A stretch of 64,000 nucleotides of DNA, from the NCBI GenBank assembly GCA_044224495.1, contig JBGAKG010000009.1:186001-250000 (forward strand). The letters are read 5' to 3'. Shown here in pieces: positions 1 to 7,684 of the stretch. Position 1 is the first letter of the stretch. Each line of letters begins with the position of its first letter. The position numbers and the translations under genes were made by a program. Source of the stretch: JBGAKG01 sp044224495. Its GTDB lineage: Bacteria > Myxococcota_A > Polyangia > Polyangiales > Polyangiaceae. Under the pieces are notes generated by a model. That model saw nothing but the letters and a program-made list of their open reading frames with translations, did no database searches and was not told the DNA's origin.

Positions 1-408
1 CCCGAGCGTGTTGGTGCCGGGCAGCGTGGGGAGCGGCGTCGGGGTCGTGGGCTGGCCGGGCGGGGCGCCGGGGAGCGCGTCGGCGAGGGGGTAGCGGAGG
101 GTGGTGAAGTTCTCGCGCCCGTAGCTCCCGTCTTGCGAGACGAAGAGGCCGAAGTGGCGCTCGCGCCAGCCGATCGAGAGTTGGCCCGGCGCCGTGGCGA
201 GGACCGAGCGAGCGTCGTCGGTCCACGAGAACGCGGTGACGCGCGGGAGGAGCGAGAGCGACAGCTCGAGCCTCCGCCCGTGCACCGTGACGCGAAAGCG
301 GAGCGCGGCCTCGGCGTCGGTCTGGACGCCGGCGCCCGAGTCGCGGGCGCGGAGCTCCGTCCGCTCGCCGACCTCGACCGTCCCGGTTGCCAGTGCGACG
401 AAGTCCAC
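1..408 (-). CDS. Probable outer-membrane beta-barrel protein of exopolysaccharide export (3' end outside window)
   Basis: This minus-strand frame begins with GTG one base after the stop of the Wza-like gene and stays open to the window edge, so 136 residues are visible. The visible part shows alternating hydrophobic/polar stretches such as LRFRVTVHGRRLELSLS and QLSIGWRERHFGLFVSQD, typical of beta-strands, and ends in a Pro-rich segment. No signal peptide is apparent at the chosen GTG, so the true start may be elsewhere. Myxobacterial polysaccharide loci pair a short Wza with an integral outer-membrane barrel (Wzp type). Position and strand pattern fit that role, but I recognise no specific motif. 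The family assignment is inference. Confidence 0.5.
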   Translation of the reverse strand, partial: MDFVALATGTVEVGERTELRARDSGAGVQTDAEAALRFRVTVHGRRLELSLSLLPRVTAFSWTDDARSVLATAPGQLSIGWRERHFGLFVSQDGSYGRENFTTLRYPLADALPGAPPGQPTTPTPLPTLPGTNTLG

Positions 409-409
409 C

Positions 410-1009
410 TCAGTCGACGACCACGACGTCGCCCGCAGCGAGCGCGAAGCCGACGGCGCGGAGCTCGCCGCGCGAGAGGTCGGCGTACGTGAAGCGCACG
501 CGGAGGAGCTTCCCGCCCGCTTGCTTGCGGAGGACGAAGATGCGGTCCCGGTCGGCGTAGTCGGTGAAGCCGCCGACGGCGGCGAGCGCCTGGAGGACGC
601 CGGCATTGGGCTCGACGACGACGGTCGAAGGGCGAGCGACCTCGCCGACGACGGTGATCGTGAACGGCGACGACTCTTCGATCGTGATCGTGACGTGCGG
701 AGTGACGACGTAGGCCTTGAGCTGGGCCTCGAGCTCGGCGGCGACGTCGTTGGGGTGGCGGTCCTTGAAGCGGACGTCGCCGACGATCGGGACGGCGATC
801 ATGCCGTCGGGCCGGACCTTCGCGTGGGTGGAGAGGTTGTCCTGGCCGAACACGCGGACGTTGACGGTGTCGCCGATGGCCATCTTGTAGCCGCCCTCGT
901 CTTTGGCGGGAGGAGCGGGGGGAGCGTCCTGGACCCAGACCCAGCTGCCGGATGGACCGCAGGCGGCGAGGAGGGCGAGGAGAAGGGGGAGAGTCCACCG
1001 AAGACGCAT
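410..1009 (-). CDS. Wza-like polysaccharide export lipoprotein (Poly_export/SLBB type), short form
   Basis: Periplasmic/outer-membrane protein for exopolysaccharide secretion, 199 residues. It starts with a lipoprotein signal (MRLRWTLPLLLALLAAC, lipobox LAAC, Cys17). The Poly_export domain follows from about residue 40 (GDTVNVRVFGQDNLS, VRPDGMIAVPIVGDV), then one SLBB-like domain (FTITVVGEVARPSTVVVEPN, GVLQALAAVGGF). The protein ends at LAAGDVVVVD. E. coli Wza is about 380 residues, with further SLBB repeats and a C-terminal amphipathic helix that forms the outer-membrane pore; both are missing here. The next gene begins 1 nt after the stop and may supply the missing pore. The start is supported by the signal peptide and a TAAGGT box 8 nt upstream. 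Confidence 0.88.
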   Translation of the reverse strand: MRLRWTLPLLLALLAACGPSGSWVWVQDAPPAPPAKDEGGYKMAIGDTVNVRVFGQDNLSTHAKVRPDGMIAVPIVGDVRFKDRHPNDVAAELEAQLKAYVVTPHVTITIEESSPFTITVVGEVARPSTVVVEPNAGVLQALAAVGGFTDYADRDRIFVLRKQAGGKLLRVRFTYADLSRGELRAVGFALAAGDVVVVD

Positions 1010-1017
1010 GGGGTCGC

Positions 1018-1023
1018 ACCTTA
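1018..1023 (-). promoter_or_regulatory. -10-like hexamer TAAGGT before the wza-like gene
   Basis: On the minus strand TAAGGT ends 8 nt before the ATG at 1009. This spacing puts the expected transcription start at or just before the start codon, as for leaderless mRNAs. The same arrangement recurs at many other genes in the window. No clear -35 element is visible. Confidence 0.4.
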
Positions 1024-1172
1024 CCCCAGCACACAGGGGACTGCCCATGCGGATGAAGAGCACGGGGAATCCGAGCACGGGACCGGGCGCATGGGCATGC
1101 GAGAGCACGGGGCGCGGAAGCATTGCGGCATCCGGGCACCGTGGCATCGGCATGGGAACCGGGGCGCCCACC

Positions 1173-1224
<52 letters not shown>

Positions 1225-1335
1225 ATCGCTCGTCCTCGTCCCCCCTACTCGTGGCCGTAGTCGTCGCCGTAGCCCGTGCTCGACCAACCGTCCTCGTGCC
1301 CGTCCCTCCTGCACGTCCTCGCCGCCACGCGCGCG

Positions 1336-2850
1336 CTACGCCGCCTGCCCCCTCTGCCTCAACGCCGTCCTCACCGCCCCTACCGCCTCCCGCAGCTTCA
1401 CCGCTCCGGTCACGCTCACGAGCACGAGGTACACCCCCGCATCCACCGCGAGCCTCCCCACGTCCGCGACGTTGCTTCCCTCGGCCCACCGCGCGGCGAG
1501 AAAACGATCGAGCCCGACGACGAGCGCGGCGGCCACCAGCGAGAGCCCGATCGTCCGCGCGTTCCCGCGATCGAACGCGACGCGGCCGACCCTCAAGTAG
1601 AACGCGCCGACCGTGACGGCCTCGGTGAGGACCATCGCGATCGCCGCGCCGATCCCCGCGCCGCCTTCGCCGTACGCCCGCAGGCACGGCGGCACGAGGA
1701 GCAGGTTCGCGATCGGGTTCACGAACATGCTGATGATCGAAACGACGGTGACCGTCCACCCGCGCCCGCGAAGGCTCAAGTACGTCGCCTGGAGCATCGC
1801 GAGGTAGGTGAGGATGAAGATGGGCGAGAGGATCGCGAGCGCCGGCGCCGACGCGGCGTAGGCGGCGCGGAACGCGACGCGCACCCAGAGCGTCGCGCCG
1901 AGGCCCATGAAGAGCGAGACGGGGATCGCGAGCGAGAGCACGCCACCGAGCGAGCGGCGCAGGAGCTCGCGCAGCTCGTCCTCCGACCGTGCCCCCGCGC
2001 GCGAGAACAGCGGCATCAGCACCCAGCCGATGAGCGGCGCGATGAGCATCGCGAGCGAGGAGAAGTTCGCGGCTGCACCGTAGAGCCCGATCTCGTGCTC
2101 GCTCGCGAGGAACGCCATGATCGAGACGTCGATCTTCGCGTAGATGATCAGCGCGAGCGCGTTCGCGTAGAACGGCAGGCTCTCCTTGAGGGCCTTTCGC
2201 GTCCCTGCGCGATCGACGCGCAGCTCGAGCTTCAGGTGGCGCCGGGCGAGCCGGTAGAGGAGCACGACGCGCAGCGCCTCCGAGAACGCCATCTGCGCCG
2301 CGAGCCACGGGAGCGAGGCGTGAGCGAACAGCGCGATCGCCGTCCCGACGCCCCACGCGATCTTGGACGCCACGTTGACCACCGCGAGCCCGACGGCGCG
2401 CCGCGAGGCCTGCAGCATCGACGAGAGCGTGGTCCCGGTCTGGAAGAGCGCCTGCCCCGCGCCGAAGACCATCGCCGCGCCCCAGACCTCGGGCGGCGAG
2501 CCCTTCACGCCGAGCACGATCGCGACGGCGCCGAACGCGAGCGCCGAGATCCCGCCACGCACGATCGTGATCCCGCCGAAGAACTCGCTCGCGTGCTCGG
2601 GGCGGACCGAGACCTCCTTCTGGACGTAGGTCTCGAGCCCCAGGCTCAGGAACGCGAACGCAGTGAGGGCGACGCCATCGGCGAAGTTGTACGCGCCGAA
2701 GAGATCCGGACCGAGCCGGCGCGGCAGGAACAAGCGAACGAGCAGCGCGACCGACCACGTGACGAGCAGCGAGCCGCCCAACACGGCGGCGCTCCGGATC
2801 GCGACGGCGACGTCGCGCTTCCCCTCCTCGGACGCTGCTCCGGCGCTCAT
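1336..2850 (-). CDS. Wzx-type oligosaccharide flippase (polysaccharide biosynthesis protein)
   Basis: Inner-membrane lipid-linked oligosaccharide flippase of the MOP superfamily, 504 residues, the family's usual size. The first helix follows a short polar N-terminus (SAAVLGGSLLVTWSVALLVRLFL). The family-typical segment RRLGPDLFGAYNFADGVALTAFAFLSLGLETYVQKEV comes next, then about a dozen alternating hydrophobic helices and a charged C-terminal end. It lies between the initiating sugar transferase, whose stop is 7 nt upstream of this start, and the Wza-like exporter, so it probably translocates the same repeat unit. Flippase function is inferred from family and context; the substrate is unknown. 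Confidence 0.88.
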   Translation of the reverse strand: MSAGAASEEGKRDVAVAIRSAAVLGGSLLVTWSVALLVRLFLPRRLGPDLFGAYNFADGVALTAFAFLSLGLETYVQKEVSVRPEHASEFFGGITIVRGGISALAFGAVAIVLGVKGSPPEVWGAAMVFGAGQALFQTGTTLSSMLQASRRAVGLAVVNVASKIAWGVGTAIALFAHASLPWLAAQMAFSEALRVVLLYRLARRHLKLELRVDRAGTRKALKESLPFYANALALIIYAKIDVSIMAFLASEHEIGLYGAAANFSSLAMLIAPLIGWVLMPLFSRAGARSEDELRELLRRSLGGVLSLAIPVSLFMGLGATLWVRVAFRAAYAASAPALAILSPIFILTYLAMLQATYLSLRGRGWTVTVVSIISMFVNPIANLLLVPPCLRAYGEGGAGIGAAIAMVLTEAVTVGAFYLRVGRVAFDRGNARTIGLSLVAAALVVGLDRFLAARWAEGSNVADVGRLAVDAGVYLVLVSVTGAVKLREAVGAVRTALRQRGQAA

Positions 2851-2857
2851 CTCCCGA

Positions 2858-4816
2858 TCACGAGCCCGTGCCCTGGATCACGACGCCGAACGTCCGCGCG
2901 AGGATGTAGACGTCGAGCCAGGGCGACCAGTTGCGGACGTAGTGCACGTCCGTGCGGAGGCGCTCGGCGAACCCCGTCGCGTTGCGGTCACCGACCTGCC
3001 AGAGGCCGGTCATCCCCGGCATGGCGCGGAGGATGATCGTCTCTTGTTGCTGCATGTCGGGGATCTCGCGCTCGAGGTACGGGCGCGGCCCGACGAGGCT
3101 CATGTCCCCCTTGACCACGTTCCAGAGCTGCGGGAGCTCGTCGAGGCTGAACTTGCGGAGGATTCGCCCGATCCGCGTCACGCGCGGGTCCGACGAGAGC
3201 TTGTGGAACTCGTCGTACTCGGCCTTGAGCTTGGGGTCGCTCTCCAGCACGGCCTTGAGCCGCGCTTCGCCGTCCCCGTACATGGAGCGGAACTTCGCCG
3301 CGCGGAAGCGAGTCCCGTCGCGGCCGAGCCGCTCCTGCCAGTAGACGATCGGTCCCGGCGAATCGAGCTTGATGAGCAGCGAGAGCGCGATGAGGATCGG
3401 CGAGATGCAGAGCCCGCCCAGGACGGTGAGGCTCACGTCCATGAGCCGCTTCATGAAGCGCGGCCACGGGAGGAGGAGCTGCTGGCGCACCTCGATCCCG
3501 AGCACGCCGCCGATGTCCTTCGCCGGGACGCCGAGGCTCGCGAAGCCGAACAGATCGGGGATGACGAGGATGTGCGAGAAGAATCCGCCCACGCGCTCCG
3601 TGAGGTGGAGGAGCTTGCGCGAGCTCACGCCCGGCATCGCGACGATCGCGTGAGGGATCTTCAAGCGGCGGGCGAGGAGCGGCGCGAGGTCGAGCGCGCC
3701 GAGCACCGGCACGCCTTCGACCTCGGAGAACATCGCGCGCTGCTTCGGGAGCACGACGCCGGGGATCTCGTCTTCCTGCGCGTGGCGCACGGGCGCGTCG
3801 AGATCGTCGACGTCGTCGATGGCATCGGTCGCGATCGGAAGGCGCGGCAGCGATTGGAGCTTGAGGTCCTCCACGTCGTCGTCGACGGTGGCGCGGAGCG
3901 TCCCTTGTTTGCGCGGGTCGTCGTCGAGCAGGCAGACGGGCTTGAGCCCGAACTCGGGGTGCTTCCGCAGCGTGCGGACGAGCATGCGCCCCGTCTTGCC
4001 GGCGCCCAAGACGACGACGGGGTGGCCCCACCACGGCGAGCGCGCGAACTTGCGCCGCACTTGTCCCCGCACGATCGGGACGAGGAAGACGGCGAAGACC
4101 CACACGAGGAAGAGCGACCACGGCGTCCAGACGTGGGTCGCCCGCTTGCCGATCATCGCCATCGCGCCGATCCCGGCGACGACGAGGGTGATCGACAACG
4201 TCGTGTTCCGAAGCTTCTCGGACGGTGCATGGGGCTGCGCGGCGTAGAGGCCGAGCGCGCCGAACGCCAACATCGGGAGTGCGATGACGGGCAGGACGCG
4301 AACCACGTCCTGGAGGAACAGCTCGCGCGTGTTGAGCCACACGAGCGCGAGGCTCAGCGAGCTCGCGAAGCCGAGCGAGAACAGATCCGCGAGGACGAGC
4401 GCGAGGATCGTCCGCCGAGGCGAGCACGTCACCGTCAGACCCGCGATTGGGTTCTCGCGCGGATCGTCGGCGCGCTTGGCGGCCTCGGAGCGGGACTCGC
4501 GGAGCTGCGCGAGGAGCGCGCGCGCGAGCGCCTCCTCCGAGATCGCGCCCATCCGAACCAGGAGCTGACCGATCTGGCCGCCTTGCTCCTCCTGCTTGCG
4601 GAGCCCGAGGCGGACGTCCTCGACCGAGACGTCGCCGTGGCGGATCAGGATCTGGCAGATCTCGTTCGAGCGGCGCTGGCGGCGCTTGTAGAACGCCGGC
4701 TGCTTGGCCGGCTTCGGCGGCGCGCCGTCAACCGCTCCGCCCGGATCCCCGCCCCCCGCTCGGAACGAGCGACCCGGGGTCAGGAAGGAGAGCGCACTGC
4801 GCTTCGGCTTCGTCAT
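2858..4816 (-). CDS. Undecaprenyl-phosphate sugar-phosphate transferase with N-terminal MshEN-like domain
   Basis: Membrane enzyme that starts repeat-unit synthesis by moving a sugar-1-phosphate onto undecaprenyl phosphate; 652 residues. Residues 50-106 contain two tandem helical repeats (EICQILIRHGDVS...RKQ and QIGQLLVRMGAIS...LAQ) that match the MshEN/GspE-N pattern, a known c-di-GMP-binding module. A predicted membrane region and a Rossmann-like CoA_binding_3 region (VVVLGAGKTGRMLVRTL) follow. The C-terminal bacterial sugar transferase domain has KRLMDVSLTVLGG, KFRSM, FSLDELPQLWNV, GDMSLVGPRP and PGMTGLWQV. There is an extra insertion between the Rossmann region and the catalytic domain (around residues 290-350). 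First gene of the minus-strand operon. Confidence 0.9.
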   Translation of the reverse strand: MTKPKRSALSFLTPGRSFRAGGGDPGGAVDGAPPKPAKQPAFYKRRQRRSNEICQILIRHGDVSVEDVRLGLRKQEEQGGQIGQLLVRMGAISEEALARALLAQLRESRSEAAKRADDPRENPIAGLTVTCSPRRTILALVLADLFSLGFASSLSLALVWLNTRELFLQDVVRVLPVIALPMLAFGALGLYAAQPHAPSEKLRNTTLSITLVVAGIGAMAMIGKRATHVWTPWSLFLVWVFAVFLVPIVRGQVRRKFARSPWWGHPVVVLGAGKTGRMLVRTLRKHPEFGLKPVCLLDDDPRKQGTLRATVDDDVEDLKLQSLPRLPIATDAIDDVDDLDAPVRHAQEDEIPGVVLPKQRAMFSEVEGVPVLGALDLAPLLARRLKIPHAIVAMPGVSSRKLLHLTERVGGFFSHILVIPDLFGFASLGVPAKDIGGVLGIEVRQQLLLPWPRFMKRLMDVSLTVLGGLCISPILIALSLLIKLDSPGPIVYWQERLGRDGTRFRAAKFRSMYGDGEARLKAVLESDPKLKAEYDEFHKLSSDPRVTRIGRILRKFSLDELPQLWNVVKGDMSLVGPRPYLEREIPDMQQQETIILRAMPGMTGLWQVGDRNATGFAERLRTDVHYVRNWSPWLDVYILARTFGVVIQGTGS

Positions 4817-4856
4817 GGACGGTCAAAACGCGCAGCCTAGCAGACCTCGCCGAAGG

Positions 4857-6833
4857 CTAGGGGGCGGCGTGACTCGGAATCGGTAGCCGAACCGTGAAGG
4901 CCGTGCCCTCGCCGACGACCGACCGGACGCTGATGCGGCCGCCGTGATCTTCGACGATTCGCTTCACCACCGCGAGGCCGAGCCCGGACCCTTTGGCCTT
5001 GGTGGTGAAGAAGGGCTCGAAGATCCGCGGCAGCACGTCCTCCGCGATGCCGTTGCCGCTGTCGGCCACGTCCACCACGACCGTGGGGTCCACCCGTTCG
5101 CTCGCGTCCCGGACCGTGCCGTCCCGACTGTCGGGGCGCGCTTCGCCAACCCGTGCGTGGACGCGGAGCGTTCCGCCCCGCGGCATCGACTGGACCGCGT
5201 TGACCGCGATGTTGGCGAGCGCCTGCCGCAAGAGGCGGCGGTCCATCGCGATGAGCGGGAGGGTGTCGTCCACCTCGACGACGAAGCGGACGGTGTCGGC
5301 CTCCGGCTGAGCTGCGGCTTGGTCGAGCGCCTCTTGGATGACGCGCCCGAGCGACTCGGGCTGGAGCGAGAGCTGGCGCGGCCGTGCGAAGTCGATGAGA
5401 TCGCCGACGATCTGGTTCAGGCGGCGGCACTCTTCTTCGACGATGTCGACGAGGACGGTCGCGTCGTCGCTGTCCCCCACGAGCCGCCGGAGCGAGCTCA
5501 CGGCGTTGTAGATGACGCCGAGCGGGTTTCGTACTTCGTGCGCGACGATCGCCGACAGCTCACCGAGCGCAGCGAGGCGCTCGCGCTTCACCATCGCCGC
5601 GCGCGTGTGGGCGAGCTCGGCATAGCTCGTGCGGAGGGACTCGTAGAGCTTCGCGTTCGCGATCGCGAGGCCGACTTGGGCGACCGCAGCTTCCGCGCGC
5701 GCGAGCCAGCTCGGCGGGAACTCGCGCGGGCTCCGCACGTCGTCGAGGACGGTCACGCCGATGAGGTGGCCCCGCGTCACGATCGGGACGACGACGACGG
5801 CGCGCTCCTGGAACTCGTGGACGAAGACGGAGCGGGCGGCCCGCGGATCCTCGAGCGTGTTCTCGATCACCACCGTCGCGCGCTCGCGGGCGGCGCGCGC
5901 GGAGATGCTGCTCGCGTCGTCGATCGAGATCCGGATCGCCCGGACGCGCTCGCGGTGCTCGATCGACGAAGCGCCGCCGCGGAGGGTGCGCGTGCCCTCT
6001 TCCCAGAGGAGGATGAAGCAGTTCGAGGTGTCGAGGAACCGCACGATCGCGTCGCACGTGAGGCTCATCACGGCGTCGAGCTCGAGCGTGCTCGAGGTCG
6101 TGCGCGCGAGCTCGATGAGCCCCTGCGCGTCCTCGAGCTCCCGCCGCGCGGACTCGGCGGCGCGCACGTCCCCGAGCGCCGAGCGGAGCACGCGCGAGAA
6201 CATCGTGAACGTGTAGCTCTGCTGGGTCGTGATGACGTGCTCGGCGCCGACCACGAGGACGTGGCCGTTGTCGTCGACGGGGAGGAGCACGGTCTTCCGG
6301 TCGCCCTCGGTGAAGGCGTGCTCGTTGACCTTGAGGGCGTTGCGCGTGTTCTCGCTCGGGGGCTCCTCGGCGAAGCGGGCCTCGAAGCCGGCGCGCGCGA
6401 GCGCGTCGATCGTCTGCGCGTGGATCTCGTCCTCGCTCCGGGCGAGGAACAGGCTCGCCGAGAGGCGGAGGAGCTCGCGCGACAGGAGCATCTCGCGGCG
6501 GGCTTGCTCGTCGACCGCGAACGTCGCGAGCGAGAGCTCGTCGCCGAGAGGGTTCAGGCTGAGCAGGACCGGGACGCGCTCGCACTCGGCGTTGACGACG
6601 GCGGTGCGGATCGGGTGATCGCTCGTGCCGAGGTCGAGGCGACTGCGATCCTCGTCCGCCATGAGACCGCCCAGCGCACGACCCACGACCAGCGCGAGCG
6701 GGAGATGGAACGTCTGGACGAAGGCGTCGTTGGCGAAGGCGATCCGCGAGCCCTCGAGGACGACCACGGGCTGGGCCATGGCGCGCGCGAGCTCGATTAC
6801 GCGGTCGCGCAGTCCAGGGTCGGCGGCGGTCAC
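4857..6833 (-). CDS. Soluble PAS-GAF sensor histidine kinase (orphan)
   Basis: Cytoplasmic sensor kinase of 658 residues without membrane segments. A PAS-like domain occupies about residues 15-130 (VVVLEGSRIAFANDAFVQTF). A GAF domain lies at about 230-390 (TSSTLELDAVMSLTCDAIVRFL, VVVVPIVTRGHLIGVTVLDD). The HisKA box with the phosphorylatable His is LSAIVAHEVRNPLGVIYNAV, and a full HATPase_c region follows (N box IAVNAVQSMPRGG, G1 VDVADSGNGI, F box EPFFTTKAKGSGLGL). No response regulator is adjacent, so its partner is elsewhere. The GTG start is preceded at 6 nt by TAATAT, which supports a leaderless transcript. Confidence 0.9.
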   Translation of the reverse strand: MTAADPGLRDRVIELARAMAQPVVVLEGSRIAFANDAFVQTFHLPLALVVGRALGGLMADEDRSRLDLGTSDHPIRTAVVNAECERVPVLLSLNPLGDELSLATFAVDEQARREMLLSRELLRLSASLFLARSEDEIHAQTIDALARAGFEARFAEEPPSENTRNALKVNEHAFTEGDRKTVLLPVDDNGHVLVVGAEHVITTQQSYTFTMFSRVLRSALGDVRAAESARRELEDAQGLIELARTTSSTLELDAVMSLTCDAIVRFLDTSNCFILLWEEGTRTLRGGASSIEHRERVRAIRISIDDASSISARAARERATVVIENTLEDPRAARSVFVHEFQERAVVVVPIVTRGHLIGVTVLDDVRSPREFPPSWLARAEAAVAQVGLAIANAKLYESLRTSYAELAHTRAAMVKRERLAALGELSAIVAHEVRNPLGVIYNAVSSLRRLVGDSDDATVLVDIVEEECRRLNQIVGDLIDFARPRQLSLQPESLGRVIQEALDQAAAQPEADTVRFVVEVDDTLPLIAMDRRLLRQALANIAVNAVQSMPRGGTLRVHARVGEARPDSRDGTVRDASERVDPTVVVDVADSGNGIAEDVLPRIFEPFFTTKAKGSGLGLAVVKRIVEDHGGRISVRSVVGEGTAFTVRLPIPSHAAP

Positions 6834-6839
6834 CGCGCC

Positions 6840-6845
6840 ATATTA
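6840..6845 (-). promoter_or_regulatory. -10 hexamer TAATAT before the orphan histidine kinase
   Basis: TAATAT, one base from consensus TATAAT, ends 6 nt before the GTG at 6833 on the minus strand. This is the clearest example of the window's recurring arrangement, in which transcription would begin at the start codon. Confidence 0.55.
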
Positions 6846-7589
6846 CCCAAGGAGCGCCACTCGTGGCACGAGCCTGTGTTCGAGGGCCCGGCGCATGTGG
6901 TCGCGAGCGTGGGCAATCGCACGGGGCCCGTCCTGGAGCCGAAAAGGGCCGAGCCGCGGCAAACCGGGGGGGGCCACCATCACCATTCCGTCCCGATCTG
7001 GGACGGGCTTGCTCCCGATTCGCCAGAGCGATTGCTCCGGGAGGTGATGGAAGAGAACCCGCTCGCCGTCGAGCAGCGACGCATGGGCGGGCCGGTCGGC
7101 GATCCCGCCATCGAGGTGAGGGCGCCCCCCGATCCGCACGGGCTGGAGCAGGAAGGGGAACGCGCACGACGCGCAGATGGCGGTGACGAGATCGCCCGAG
7201 TCCTGGACCACGGTCCGGCGAGCGCGCACGTCGAAGGTGGAGAGCGCGGCCCGGATCGGCGCGTCCTCGAAGCGGTGATGGCGCACCAAGCGCCGGACGC
7301 GCTCGTGGAAGAGTCGCCCGCGCAGGAGCCCGGCACCGGGGGCGGGATCCCAGAAGTGCTGCCGGCGCAGGACGGTGAGCTCCTCGATGATCTCGGCGGG
7401 CGTGGCGCCCCCGGCGAACAGCCCGCCGACGAGCGCGCCCGCGCTGGCGCCGGTGACGCGGGCCGGCTTCAGGCCGGCCTCGACGATGGCGGAGAGCGCG
7501 CCGGCGTGGGCGTAGAAGCCAAAGAAGCCCGCGGAGAGGACGAGCGTGAAGGGGGCCTCGGAGAGGTAGTCGTGGACGGTGGTGGCCAC
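6843..7589 (-). CDS. Patatin-like phospholipase
   Basis: Serine lipid acyl hydrolase of the patatin family, 248 residues from the GTG chosen here. The nucleophile elbow is GASAG (Ser about residue 49) and the catalytic dyad Asp is in HLDGG. The oxyanion region is SAGFFGFYAHAGAL, not the usual GGGxxG. The frame is open back to an ATG at 7718, but that start would overlap the divergent GH9 gene and adds a Cys/Ala-rich stretch unlike patatins. A TTG at 7607 is another possible start. The stop lies about 10 nt upstream of the histidine kinase start, so the two may be co-transcribed. Confidence 0.82.
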   Translation of the reverse strand: MATTVHDYLSEAPFTLVLSAGFFGFYAHAGALSAIVEAGLKPARVTGASAGALVGGLFAGGATPAEIIEELTVLRRQHFWDPAPGAGLLRGRLFHERVRRLVRHHRFEDAPIRAALSTFDVRARRTVVQDSGDLVTAICASCAFPFLLQPVRIGGRPHLDGGIADRPAHASLLDGERVLFHHLPEQSLWRIGSKPVPDRDGMVMVAPPGLPRLGPFRLQDGPRAIAHARDHMRRALEHRLVPRVALLG

Positions 7590-7684
7590 GCGAAACGTGT
7601 AGAGCAAGTCGTCGCCAAAGAGCAGTTCTTCTTCTGGGCAGGCGCACGCGCAGGCGCAGGGGAGGAGAGTGATACGCTCACCCC

